A stretch of 20,295 bases of DNA from Chromera velia (Eukaryota; Sar; Chromeraceae), in contig JAHBMJ010000107.1 in assembly GCA_018398765.1 (NCBI GenBank), forward strand, positions 2,181 through 22,475, given 5' to 3'. The stretch's first letter is position 1. The number at the start of each line of letters is the position of its first letter. The position numbers were made by a program, and so were the translations under genes. Below are positions 1-10,018 of the stretch, piece after piece. Below the pieces are notes generated by a model. The model saw nothing but the letters and a program-made list of their open reading frames with translations. It did not search any database and was not told the origin of the DNA.

Positions 1-13
1 GGGGGGGGGGGGG
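1..13. other. Poly-G run at the window start
   Basis: The window opens with 13 consecutive G. The far end closes with a comparable C run. The simplest reading is that a contig stops at homopolymers which could not be sequenced or assembled across. It is not evidence of a natural terminus. Confidence 0.7.
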
Positions 14-412
14 AAGTCAGCTAGACAAACACCCCATCCTCTCGAAAAGTAGTTCTTCATTTTGCCTCATGCAGACATCATCATACTGCTACGACACGAC
101 ACGGGGGGGTCTTTTGCCTCCAAGGACGCCAAAGCAAACAAACAAGGAAAGGAAAGAAACACGAGACCCCCTTCCGGCGCCTCACGGAACCCCCTGATCT
201 TCCTCGTTCTTTTTTCCTTCCTTCTTTCCTCTCCTTCCTTCCATCTGCCTCCTCAGAAAAGAACAAAAGCAGAATTCTGCCCCCCTTCTCTTCTCTTCTC
301 TCTCCACCCACATCACATCACAGGACTCGTCTCCTGGTCTTCCTGCATTGCCGCGTCCGTCTTCCCTCCTCCGCCACTGCCCCTCCTCGGCCTTGCCAGA
401 AAAAACCAAAGA

Positions 413-415
413 AAG

Positions 416-446
<31 letters not shown>

Positions 447-465
447 GTCTGTGTGTCTGTGTGTG

Positions 466-496
<31 letters not shown>

Positions 497-546
497 GTGA
501 CACTGTCTGTGTGTGTGTCTGTCTGTCTGTGTGTCTGTCTGTCTAT
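413..546. repeat. Compound TC / TG / TGTC microsatellite
   Basis: An uninterrupted (TC)n tract passes into mixed TGTC and TG units. Every frame across it stays open with Ser/Leu/Cys/Val-type translations, so the long open frames here are repeat artefacts. Confidence 0.9.
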
Positions 547-3233
547 CTCTCTCGGTGTGTCTTTGTGTTATACAAGGGGACAGTAGGAGCAGGCAGGCAG
601 AAAGGAAGGTAGACGGACATGCTGATAGACCGACGCAGACCCCAAGGGCACAATAGTCGGAACTGCAAAGGGAAAGAGGGAGAGAGAGATGCATTTCGAC
701 TACATGAATCACGTGATCAGTTAGAGGCTCTCTCACGTTCACCCCTTTTTTCCCCTTCTGCTCAGTGTGCTCTCCTTAATTTTTACTTTTTGCGCCTCAT
801 GTTCCTTCTCCCTCTCTTCTTCTTTCCATACGATTCAAATACCTCTTTGCGTGACTAGAGTCGCAGCAGAAACCTTTGAAGCATGAAACGATCCATGGAT
901 TGATTGATCTAAAAACCTCCTTGCCGACAGAGAGAGCAAACGGGGAGGGGAAGAGCCCGGCCGACCCCCCCTCCTTTCTTTCGAATCGCCGGCTTTTTTT
1001 CGTGCCGTCCACTGGGATTCCTTGATTCGCTCTTCTGCTTTCTACGGAGACAAAAAGCCCAAAAGTAAGGCAAGAGAAGAAGGTGTTGGTTTACCCTCTT
1101 GCTGTTATGTTGATGTGGGAAGATTTTCATACCGTGCACTCTTCTCGTCATTTCTTCCCAAGTCTCTATTTTCGTCTCCCGCGCTTTCATTTCTTCCCGC
1201 CCTAACCTTTCCCAACCAAACGTAGCTGAGTCGGTCAGCAGACACCGCATGACATTACGAGATCTTGAGGGAAATCCGTCCAATACGCAGAAATCCATAC
1301 AGACAGACAGGCAGGGAGACGAGAAAAAAACTTCCAAAGATCGGAAGTCAGAGAGACAATAAAGGAAGAGAGGAACGCTGACTGACCATGTACCTACCAT
1401 GATCGAGCACTTCAAGGACATGCACGCAGGAACAAAACACGCCAAATTGAATTGATTTCTTCGGTCACTGAGTGAGAGAGTTAGTGAGTTGATGACTAAG
1501 TGGGTGAAAAGTTTTGGATTTTCTTCAACAGCATTTTGTTCCCTCGACTTTTTTTTTTCAAATCCAAAAGCGGTACATCTCATTCGAGTAGGGGGGTCCA
1601 GAAATCAGCCAACCAGTTGGTTACTTGAAGGGCTTTCGTTGCTTCCAAATGCATGTCCCACCACAGCTATCAACCTCCCTTCATTCCTTCCTTCTCTATG
1701 CGCCGTATAACCCGAAGGGACGGACTAGGAAACGTTTTCTGACAGGAACAGAAGGAGGAGGAGTGAACACATACATGGCAGACGGAACCTGTGTTTTTGT
1801 ACATATGCCATTCGGCCTTCTGACCCGAGAGGAGGGCTGTTCTCTCTCCCCCATATGGCCCGTTTCTCATTTCGTCTTGTTCAATACAGAAAGAATGTCT
1901 CCCTTCTTCTCTTAATTCTTTTAAGAAGATGCGCTCAAACCCTCCAAGCAGCCGCTCCAGAAGAGAAGGAGCGTCTGCCTTTCCGGTCGAGTTTTCTGTG
2001 TTCACGCCGATCTCGCTCCCTCCCTCCCTTCTTTTTTTCCTTTCTTCCTTTCTCGGACAAGTTTCTTTGGCCTACCTCAGTTATGGCGACGCCTCCTTCC
2101 TTCCCTTTTTTCTTTTCTTTCTTTCTCCCTCTCTTTTACAAGATGAGGATAAGGACTGCCCCACTGCGGCGTGAATTTACTTGCCGTGGGGTTGTCCTTT
2201 TGCGATGCCTCCTCCCTTCTCTCCCTCCTTGCCACCGCTGGCGCCTTCCACACGGCCGCCCCCTCCCAGCACAAGACCAGAAAGGAAGGAAGGAAGAAAG
2301 GAAGGAAGGAAGTTCAACCCTCCTTGAACAGAAAACGCCTGTTGGTCTCCTCTGCAGGGGCAGAGGGATTCTTAGAGCAAAGAAGAGAGAAGGACGCCTC
2401 ACTCATACCATTAATTTTATGTCCAACCTTCAGACTGACTATAGATACAGTGCGGGCTCGCTGGTTGCATTCACCACGCGGGGTCTTCCCAGCTCCCCTC
2501 TCTAGCTCTTCGGCAGATGACATGCAGGTAGGTGTGCCGAACGAATGAAAGAAAAACAAAAAGGAGAACGGCCGGAGAGATAACGGAACCGAATATTAAG
2601 GAGGGAAGTACATCCGAAGAGGCGATGAAGAATAGAAATATATGGAAATCTAAAAATTCAAACAAAGAAAAACAGACATGCCGTTTGGGGGACGACAAAT
2701 CCGTGTAATGGATGGATGGAGGATAACTTCTTTTCCTTCCTTCCTTCCCTTCCTCTCACAAACACAGCTTCGTCTGCGTTTGTCTTGCCTGTCTGCCTGA
2801 CGGAAGCGCTTCCAACCAAAAGAAAATGTGCGGCCTCCGAAAGGCCCAACACACTATCTTCAGAGACCCATGGAGGCGACACGCATCCACCCGCCTGTCG
2901 AGCCTGCTTCATGTTTTTCTTTTCTCGCTGCATTCACCGATACTCTTTTTTTAGCGAGAGGACAGAGCCCGAAAAACCGAACATGACAAAAGGAAAAGAA
3001 CAACGTCAAGCTAAACGAACAACCCCAACAGAATCCCTGCCTGCGCACGCCCAAGAAGCGCACGGCCCATCCGGCTGACCTCTCATTGATAGTGATTGGG
3101 GGTAACACAATACAGCACATAGATAGAAGACGCTCGTTCGTAGCAGGGGCGGGAGATAACAAAAGGAAGAAAAGGAGAGTCATTGAAATGAGTGAGGCCG
3201 AAAAAAACTGGGAGGAATTATTAATAGAAGATT

Positions 3234-3278
3234 TTCTCCCAAATCAAATCACATAAAAGAACTTCTCCCAAATCAAAT
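3234..3278. repeat. Short direct repeat, 16 bp at 29-bp spacing
   Basis: The 16-mer TTCTCCCAAATCAAAT occurs at 3234-3249 and again at 3263-3278. It is a local tandem duplication with one partly diverged spacer. No function is apparent. Confidence 0.85.
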
Positions 3279-3336
3279 GAAAGAAAGTAAGTACCAGCTC
3301 CCAAGCCCCATCCCAAGACCCCCCCTGGCCATCCCA

Positions 3337-3390
3337 GACAGACAGACAGACAAGCAGACAGACAGAGACAGAGACAGGCAGGCAGATAAC
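3337..3390. repeat. CAGA / GACA / GGCA microsatellite
   Basis: Imperfect tetranucleotide repeat of CAGA, passing through GAGACA into GGCA units. It is similar in kind to the TGTC arrays elsewhere in the window, on the opposite strand. Confidence 0.85.
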
Positions 3391-3812
3391 CTGCATGGCA
3401 TGACATGGAAGATGACGTTTGCTCTCCCATGCGGTTCGTGAATTATTCTATCGATACATGCACGAATGAATTTCTTCTTTGCTTGTCGCTTCCTTCAGTC
3501 TCCCGCTTTTCTTCATGCAGGATATTTTGAACATCCCATCCTCTTGTCTTTCTTTCTTTCTTTCTTTCTGTCAGCGTGCGCATGTGTGAGACACAAACAC
3601 AGACTGACATACTGACGGAGAGACAGAGCAACTCCTTCATGAATGAATCCCTCAATTCCTCTCCCTTCGTTCACCACACCACACCACACACAACATGCAG
3701 AGTCAGACAGGCACTCCACGAGGACACCCCGTATCCTCTCCAACTTGTCCGTCCTCTTCTTCCTGAACTCTCTCTCTCTCTTTCTTTCCTCCTTCTTCTT
3801 GTTCGTCCCTTC

Positions 3813-4877
3813 TCAGTCCCCGTTGTGTCTGCTGGCAGCTTTCGGGGAATACTCCGCAGAGAAGGGGCCAGTCCCTCCAAACGAGAACCCACCCCCCGCC
3901 CCTTGCGACGACATGTCCTTCTCCTTATCCCCCCCCTGATGAAATTGAGACCACTCTCTTTGCAAACAAGAGGGAGGAGAGGGTGACATGGCCCCACCCC
4001 CTGAAGCCGAGCCCGAGCCTGAAGGAAGTGGGGCCGCCGGGGGCACGGCAGACGGTCCCACAGAGCCGAACCCGAAAAGTCCTCTCAAGGACAACGTGGG
4101 CGCAAACTCGGCAGGGGTGTGAGCAGGGAAGGGTCCCACGGTAGCGTTGGTGGCGGCGCGCCCACGGAGAAAGGCCAAGTCCCGGAGCACGACACGGTGG
4201 CGGGTGAAGCCGGTTGACTGTTTGGATCTATTTTCGCTTTGTGGGGAGGTATCGTGGGCATCCGAAAAATCTGCCCTGACAGCGTCTGGCCATGAGTGGA
4301 GCGTCTTCGGAAGGCTTCTCCCGTCTCGCTGAGAGGGGCTTGTGGGCCCTCGAGGGGCAGGGAAGGAGGCCCAGGCTTGAGGGGATGAATCTTCAGACAT
4401 ATCCCCCCCACCATGTCCAAGCACGTCATCACCCCCCCAACCTGGGATGGACTGTCGAGGAGAATGGGAAGGCTGTTGCAGCATCTGCTGCGCGTCTGGA
4501 AGGAACTCGGTGGTCGAAACTCTGGAAGGATAGTCGGGGGTTTCTGCAGTAGCTTGCATGGGGGGCGGGCGGGTGGACGCAGAGAGAGAGGGGGAAGAGA
4601 AAAGACCACCGCCAGAGGCAGCCCAACAAGGGGGTGAATTGTCTGGTGGGGTGCTTGCAAATGAGGAGCCTGGATTGGTACTGCACTGGGGAGGGGTGTT
4701 GCTGTTTGCCTGCCTTTCGAAGTCCGACGAGTAGGTCTGCTGCTGCTGCTGCTGCTGTGCGTACTGATGGTGGTAGGGTTGAGGTGGCTGTTGGCAGAAG
4801 GTCTTTGCTGTTGAAAAGAAATTGGGGGAGAGGAAGTTCTTACAGGGAGGAGCGAGAGCCGGGGGGAACGCGGGGGT
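3813..4877 (-). CDS. Gene A exon 2 (terminal)
   Basis: The acceptor is a pyrimidine tract ending TGTGCAG immediately before 4877. The exon runs 354 codons to a TGA at 3813-3815. The chosen frame has balanced acidic and basic residues, polyglutamine and Gly-rich FG motifs. A second frame is also open from 4876 to 4085 but is nearly devoid of acidic residues and Pro/Arg/Ser/Leu-rich, as a shadow frame would be. Confidence 0.6.
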   Translation of the reverse strand, partial: TPAFPPALAPPCKNFLSPNFFSTAKTFCQQPPQPYHHQYAQQQQQQQTYSSDFERQANSNTPPQCSTNPGSSFASTPPDNSPPCWAASGGGLFSSPSLSASTRPPPMQATAETPDYPSRVSTTEFLPDAQQMLQQPSHSPRQSIPGWGGDDVLGHGGGDMSEDSSPQAWASFPAPRGPTSPSQRDGRSLPKTLHSWPDAVRADFSDAHDTSPQSENRSKQSTGFTRHRVVLRDLAFLRGRAATNATVGPFPAHTPAEFAPTLSLRGLFGFGSVGPSAVPPAAPLPSGSGSASGGGAMSPSPPSCLQREWSQFHQGGDKEKDMSSQGAGGGFSFGGTGPFSAEYSPKAASRHNGD

Positions 4878-6300
4878 CTGCACAGAAAGAAAGCAGAACA
4901 CGAAACACGAAAGAAAGAATTAACGAATCAACTCATGAGGCTCTCTCTCCCCATCTTCTGTCTGAGGTGGCAAAGGCATGATTCTGCAGAGGAAATGGAA
5001 ATGTAACGTACGAGCGTGTTGTTTGTCACTCCGTTGCGAAGCAGACAAGATCAAAGAGACCGTGTTTCCCTTCTTCCGTCTGTTCGGAGAGAACAAAGAC
5101 CAGTAAGCCTCAAAGTAAGCCATTCGTGTCATGCACATATGCTAAGAGGAGAAGAAGCAACCAGAAGAGAGAGAAAAACACCGCAAGGCGAGAACGGGAG
5201 CAGCAGAAGATCTCCGTCCCCCTCACTTAGTTTCATTGAATTTTAGTGGATGATGACCGATGAAGGAGGCTCACTTTCAAAAACTCTCACCCCAGACTGA
5301 CCCCTTCCAGATCCGACAAAGAGGGCGACAGCGAACGTGTCTCCCTGTCCCGCACATGGGGGGGCACCTCTCTCTCCCTTCCCCGGACGTCCCCAGCCGC
5401 CACCCCCTTCAGCAGACGGGTCCTCGAAGTCTCACTGTCAGACACCGACGCGTTTTCTCTCTCCCTCTCCCCTGACAAGCAAAGTCCCGTTCCCGGGCCT
5501 GCGCGCTGGGGGAGACTCTGCACACGCCCAGAGAGCACATGCGGTGTCTGGGCAGTGGAGAAGGTCGCAGGCATCTGACCTCTTCTCGCCAGATAGGTGA
5601 AGCCTGGGACTGCCAGGTTGGTCTTCGAATCGGTGGAAGGGGGGGTTGGAAGTTGGTGGGCGGTCGGTTCATCCGTCCCCCCCGTCTCTGTCTCTGCAGT
5701 GGTACTGAATGACGTCACGGGAAGGGGGCGCAGAAAGAAGGAGGAAAACGAGGAGCGAACTGGTGGACCAGAGTCGGCTTCCCCGACTTTGCCTTGTTCG
5801 GCATTTTCATGTTGGGACAGGGTGGAAGGAGGGGTTTCCTTGGGTGCCCTTTCAGTAGTGGAGCTGCGTGAAGTCTCAGTCTCCACGGAGAGATGAGTGC
5901 CGCGGCCCTTTGGGATGACTTCAATCTGAACATTCAAGGTCCCTTCTGCGGCAGCTTGGAGAAAACCCTTTAGTTTTGCTTCTTCTTCAATAGTGGTGAT
6001 TCCTCCGTCCAAGACAAACTGCACATCTGAATCGCCAACCTTGAACAGCAGCTTAAAGTTAAAATGCAAAGAGGAAAAAGGCACAATGGCGCCCTCTTCC
6101 TCTGTGACTTTCCCCTGAGCTTCTGCTGACTCAAGGGGGTGACTTGAATGGTTTTGTTCCCACTGGAGGGAGACTTCATAGAACTCTGCACGTTTTGCGA
6201 GCTCTTGGAAAAACAAACCAATGTCGGGTGATATGTTCATTCGAAGACGGATTGGAGTGTGTCCTGCCTTCATGAGGATCACACGAGAAGAGCCCGACAT
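3813..6300 (-). CDS. Gene A: unrecognised protein with N-terminal globular domain and Q/FG-containing low-complexity tail
   Basis: A two-exon model (6300-5302 and 4877-3813) gives about 687 residues. The start ATG has A at -3, and the Met encoded further upstream in the same frame would require GTG. Residues about 5-130 look globular, with alternating hydrophobic strands, an amphipathic helix (GLFFQELAKRAEF) and a final strand (TLNVQIEVIP). The order resembles a ubiquitin-like or PB1 fold, but that is only an impression. The rest is Ser/Thr/Pro/Arg-rich, then Gln/Ser/Pro/Gly-rich, with seven consecutive Gln encoded by a CAG array and the motifs LFGFG and FSFGG near the C-terminus. Those motifs recall FG nucleoporins, though they are few. 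The gene diverges from the peroxiredoxin gene across 624 bases. I do not recognise the family. The splice junction is the weak part: two donors lie 11 bases apart, and I prefer the one that keeps the more protein-like downstream frame. Confidence 0.6.
4739..4757 (-). repeat. CAG trinucleotide array encoding polyglutamine
   Basis: A short perfect trinucleotide tract read as CAG on the coding strand gives seven consecutive Gln in gene A. Tracts like this vary in length between strains. Confidence 0.85.
5302..6300 (-). CDS. Gene A exon 1
   Basis: 333 codons from the ATG at 6300 to a phase-0 junction before GTCAGT. This holds the putative globular domain and a following charged, Ser/Thr-rich linker. 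The competing donor GTGAGA lies 11 bases further on and is nearer the usual consensus, but it leaves a phase-2 end. Confidence 0.6.
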
Positions 6301-6924
6301 GGTCCCAGTACTGCTGAACACTTCCCAAAGGCGAAAGATAGAGAGCTACAAGCCCCGGCCTGTCGCTTAGTGTTGCCAGGCCTCGAAAAACAACAATTCC
6401 ACCCGATCAGCCACACCGGGAAACTTCCTTACACCTTGACTGTTTTTTCTTCACGCACGTTGTAGAGGCAGAAAAAAACCAATCAGGTAGCCGGTTTTCC
6501 TGATGCACGTGACTTCCACTCAGAAGGAAATCAGATCATTTCAGATCTTCAGTCGCAGACATCTTGCCGATGTGGCCGGACCCGCCGGGCCGAGCGTGGC
6601 CGAGCTATAGTGGCAATTAATTCAGGCAAAAAAGTTGCAATGAAAAAACGCGAACGACTGCCGTTTGGGACCGCGTGTCCCCTGTTGCGTGACGGTCCGC
6701 GACCCCGCGCCGAAATCAAAAGTTTTTGCAAGTGCCAAAACGACAAACCATGCATGCACTTCGAGCCGTCTCCTGGCTTTCTGACACTCGGAGACGTTTT
6801 GTCCTTTGCCTTTCCACGGCTTGCCTGTTTCGTTGAAGCGGGGTTCGGGAAGGAACTCCTGTGGACGTTAAAGGTACACTACCTCGATTTACTTTTTTTA
6901 ACCCTGCACACGTCTCCTATCGCC
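6301..6924. promoter_or_regulatory. Divergent intergenic region between gene A and the peroxiredoxin gene
   Basis: 624 bases separate two divergent start codons, so this stretch should hold both promoters. I see no clear TATA element. A CACGTG palindrome at 6506-6511 is a potential bZIP/bHLH (G-box) site, and a short direct repeat TCAGATC occurs at 6531-6537 and 6541-6547. The peroxiredoxin frame is open without a stop back to at least 6610, with an in-frame ATG at 6640, so part of this could be an extended N-terminus. I treat it as 5' untranslated sequence because the real presequence begins at 6925. Confidence 0.5.
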
Positions 6925-7599
6925 ATGAAGTTTGTCGCACTTGCCTTCGGGTTGTTCGCAACCGCGAACGCCTTCATGCCTGCAGTCCGAACTCAGAGAG
7001 CGTCTCTTCGGCGGCACGGCATGGGGGCTTGCTCCTCTCTTCAGATGGCGCTCAAGGAGGGAGACAAGGTCCCTTCCTGCTCCTGGCCCATCCGTAAGTA
7101 TATGGGATCGACTTACACCACTCCCGATGGCAAGGTTAACCCTTACATCTGGGATACTTTGAACACCGATGACGTGTTCAAGGGTCGCAGGGTTGTTGTT
7201 TTCTCTCTTCCCGGTGCGTTCACTCCCACCTGCTCGTCTGCACATCTTCCCAAGTATGAGGAGCTTTACGATGAAATTGGAGATTTGGGGGTTGACGGAA
7301 TTTACTGCATGTCTGTGAACGATGCCTTCGTTATGAATGCGTGGAAGAAGGACCAGAAGGTCAACAAGATTAACTTCGTCCCTGATGGTTCTGGAACCTT
7401 CACTGAAGCCATGGGCATGCTCGTTGACAAGGATAACTTGGGATTCGGAAAGCGCTCTTGGAGATACTCGATGGTCGTCAAGGACGGAGTCATCGAGAAG
7501 ATGTTTGTGGAGCCCGGCTTCCAGGACAACGCCCCCGATGATCCTTATGAAGTCTCCGATGCGGAGACTATGACGGAGTATCTCCGCGCCAACTCTTAA
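6925..7599 (+). CDS. PRXII: Plastid-targeted type II (Prx5-like) peroxiredoxin
   Basis: 224 residues, no intron. The protein is a thiol peroxidase that reduces hydrogen peroxide and alkyl hydroperoxides and is recycled by thioredoxin, glutaredoxin or glutathione. The motif PGAFTPTC at 96-103 holds the peroxidatic Cys103. Cys128 lies 25 residues later, the spacing typical of the resolving Cys in atypical 2-Cys PrxII enzymes. The conserved Arg is seen in [10 protein letters not shown] (Arg180), followed by DGVI and EPGF. Residues 1-16 form a signal peptide ([16 protein letters not shown]), cleaved before Phe17. A Ser/Arg/Thr-rich transit-like stretch to about residue 40 follows, which is the bipartite ASAFAP-type presequence of red-lineage complex plastids. 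The catalytic domain starts near [10 protein letters not shown] (41). The start was chosen for this presequence and for G at -3. The family call is secure; plastid location is inferred from the motif. Confidence 0.96.
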   Translation: MKFVALAFGLFATANAFMPAVRTQRASLRRHGMGACSSLQMALKEGDKVPSCSWPIRKYMGSTYTTPDGKVNPYIWDTLNTDDVFKGRRVVVFSLPGAFTPTCSSAHLPKYEELYDEIGDLGVDGIYCMSVNDAFVMNAWKKDQKVNKINFVPDGSGTFTEAMGMLVDKDNLGFGKRSWRYSMVVKDGVIEKMFVEPGFQDNAPDDPYEVSDAETMTEYLRANS

Positions 7600-8340
7600 A
7601 TGATCAATCGAGCGTGCAGATCAGTCAGCAGTCACCCGCCCTGAAACAGAAGAGAAAGAGCAGGGAGGGACTTAAAATCACCAGTTGTTCCCCTCATCTA
7701 TCTGTATGATGAACCAGTGAAGAGAGAGACTCAGCGCGATGGGATCATTTTGAGTGAGTGAGGGAGTGCATATCAAAAACGCAGCAAGCGGTGCCACATT
7801 GATGCCTTACAAACCACATGGTGCTCACCCGAGCGAAAGACGGTTGTTTTTTGTGCTCTGAATTCTTCTGAGAGAGACGAGCTAGAATGTCAAGAAAGGA
7901 AGGCAGTTTGTCTGTCGTGATGAGCGGGGGGGAGGGAGATGTCAACGGTCTCTCTCTCTGTTCCTCTGCGTTTGCAATGCTTTTGCGTGCCTGAAAAGCA
8001 GACAGTTAGTAGTTGTTTTGTCTTTCTCTGTTGCTAGACGTAGATGGGACGTGCGATGAGATTCGAAAAGAAAAAAAAGACAAAAAAAAGGTCTGGCTGA
8101 TCAATCCTCCACTGACTCAGGGGCTCTTCGCGCCCTTCTAGCTCCCTCAGCTATTGATTTTTCTTTAAATGAACACATAATTGAGTAAGTTTGTGTGGGC
8201 ATGGGGGGCGATGGAATTTCTCCATGCATCCAGGATGTTGCCCGTCCGACCTCTTGCCTTTCTGTGCGTGATCCCGCTCTCGTTTTTTTGATCTAACTCT
8301 TTGTCTCCGCCTCCCCGACCTCTCCCTGGGTGTTTTTTTG
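7600..8340. other. Downstream flank of the peroxiredoxin gene
   Basis: This probably holds the 3' untranslated region and the terminator of the peroxiredoxin transcript. No canonical AATAAA close to the stop is evident. I see no coding potential on either strand. Confidence 0.5.
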
Positions 8341-8365
8341 TTCTCTCTCCCTGTTTCCCCCCTTC

Positions 8366-8368
8366 TGT

Positions 8369-8428
<60 letters not shown>

Positions 8429-8560
8429 TGTGTCTTTCTCTCTGTCTGTCCGTCTGCCTGTCTGTACGTCTGTGTGTCTGTCTGTGTGTCTGTCTGTCTG
8501 TGTCTGTGTCTGTCTGTGTCTGTGTCTGTCTGTGTCTGTGTCTGTCTGTGTCTGTGTCTG

Positions 8561-8622
<62 letters not shown>

Positions 8623-8660
8623 TGTGTGTCACAGACTGCATGTCTGTGTGTCTGTGTGCG
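8366..8660. repeat. Long compound TC / TG / TGTC microsatellite
   Basis: Two (TC)n(TG)n blocks, about 8370-8433 and 8572-8629, flank a central array of TCTG and TGTCTG units. The whole block is about 290 bases of simple sequence between two convergent genes. All open frames over it are artefacts of the repeat. Confidence 0.92.
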
Positions 8661-9028
8661 CCATGAAAGTAGTTCAAATTCGCGTGAATCGCGTCTGCAT
8701 GGATCTAACTCCTATAAGCTCCTACATAGTGTAGGTGTAAATTCGCGACTAAGGGTGTCAGAGTATATCCCCTTAATTTTTTACTGCTAGGTTTTATATA
8801 TATACGTATAATTCTTTTTTTTTTTTTTGGTAAAAACCTTTTTAATTTAAATAGTATAGTTTAAGAATCAAATATCTAGTTAAATATGTATGCAAAACCT
8901 AGTGCAAAACCCGAAAGATCAATGCTATGCTATGTTATTATAATATATAATACTATATATAACATCGTACTGTGTTATACTATGCTAAGGGGAGGGATGC
9001 ATGTGAGCTAGGCATTTGAGATCTGTTC

Positions 9029-9076
9029 CTAGTACGGCCAGAGGTGTACGTGCCACTGGCAGACAGTAGGTACTAG
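9029..9076. repeat. Nested inverted repeat in the AT-rich island
   Basis: CTAGTAC at 9029-9035 pairs with GTACTAG at 9070-9076. Inside it, GCCAG at 9037-9041 pairs with CTGGC at 9056-9060. Together they make a two-step hairpin with an internal bulge. The function is unknown. Confidence 0.6.
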
Positions 9077-9556
9077 AGTGAACATTCTCCCTAGGGGTAA
9101 TTAAAAAAAAAAAAAAAATGGTTATTTAAATTTCTTTTTTTTTTTTTCTGATGTCAAACTAAAAAATATGTTGTTTAAGTGTTGTTAATGTGTTGCACGA
9201 ATCAACAAGTGATGTTTAAGTGTTGTTATACTATTGTTTCTTTGTTATAATGATAAATGAATGTTGTTACACTGTTATACAACTATTGCTTATGTATTGC
9301 AAGGTGTTGCATATGCTTGTCGTGTCTTGATGGAGGTCCTCATCGAAAAACAAAAAAAAAATAATAAATTTGCTCTGGAGACCATATTTTTATTATTATT
9401 ATTATTATTATTTTTGAAAATTACCGTTAGCGATTGGATTCCCTTAGCATTCTCCGGGTATCATGGCCCAGGGGATTGCCCGGGGTATTTGTACTTGTAT
9501 AGTTCGATGGCGCAGACCACTATATGAGCTAATGCTGCAGTAGTACATGAGACCAG

Positions 9557-9573
9557 CGCGTCTCTACGACGCG
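9557..9573. repeat. Perfect GC-rich hairpin in the AT-rich island
   Basis: CGCGTC and GACGCG form a 6-bp stem around a 5-base loop. It is a GC-rich structure surrounded by AT-rich sequence. No T tract follows, so there is no argument for a terminator. Confidence 0.55.
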
Positions 9574-10018
9574 TATATATACTTCTAAATTTTGTGTGTG
9601 CATCTACTCAAAGAGATTCCATAATTTTTATCAATCGTAAATTTGACTAAAATTCTTTAAATTCCACTTTTATTCCATTAAATTATACTGGTAAATTCCA
9701 TTAAATTCAACTAAATTCCCGATAAGTTTGACCATCATCATCATACGTCATCGCCATCCGTCCATCATTTCTGAACTTCGAGCGTTAGACCTAGCGTTAG
9801 GCATCAGTCAGTCAGAGCACTAAGATCAGCCAGTTCTCCCCATATAGGAGAAAACACATGCCGTCCCGGTTTTGTAAAGTGAGACTTAAGTACAGTTTAG
9901 TACAATTAAGTTGAATTAAGTGTAAATTGTGAGTCAAATTTTAATTAATGAATCTTAATAATGATACATGGATAATGGTGACGCATATTGAAACCACTTA
10001 TATCAACATATTCATCAA

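Larger units (their letters stand above)
14..3812. other. Gene-poor, pyrimidine-rich region downstream of gene A
   Basis: This stretch is dominated by C/T-rich tracts and short tandem repeats: TC/TG around 415-545, GGAA around 2282-2310, CAGA around 3337-3387 and TTTC around 3549-3569. Its open frames are mostly low-complexity Ser/Leu/Phe/Val or Arg/Glu/Lys translations of those repeats and overlap on both strands, as expected for non-coding simple sequence. Part of the right end is presumably the 3' untranslated region of gene A. Two spots look slightly more like coding sequence and are described as findings: the minus strand at about 2523-1700 and the plus strand at 2716-3078. Neither has an identifiable domain, so no gene is called. 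Confidence 0.55.

Noticed and set aside
62..742. Long open frames on both strands over the first microsatellite
   Set aside because: They are translations of TC/TG/TGTC repeats, which lack stops in most frames; composition is Ser/Leu/Cys/Val or Arg/Thr/Asp/His only.
2171..2290. A possible plastid presequence (LLATAGAFHTAAP) on the plus strand
   Set aside because: It resembles a signal peptide with an AGA|F motif, but it has no ATG, is preceded by an in-frame stop and runs into a GGAA repeat.
4920..5000. A possible small exon in the gene A intron starting after CTCTGCAG
   Set aside because: The acceptor is good, but no donor leaves a phase that fits the favoured frame of exon 2, and a stop follows soon after.
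8165..8790. Several overlapping open frames of 120-170 codons
   Set aside because: All derive from the compound microsatellite and have no non-repetitive core.
9261..9527. An 88-codon open frame in the AT-rich island
   Set aside because: It is composed of AT-rich runs including a poly-Leu tract from a TTA repeat, with no recognisable domain and no second line of evidence.
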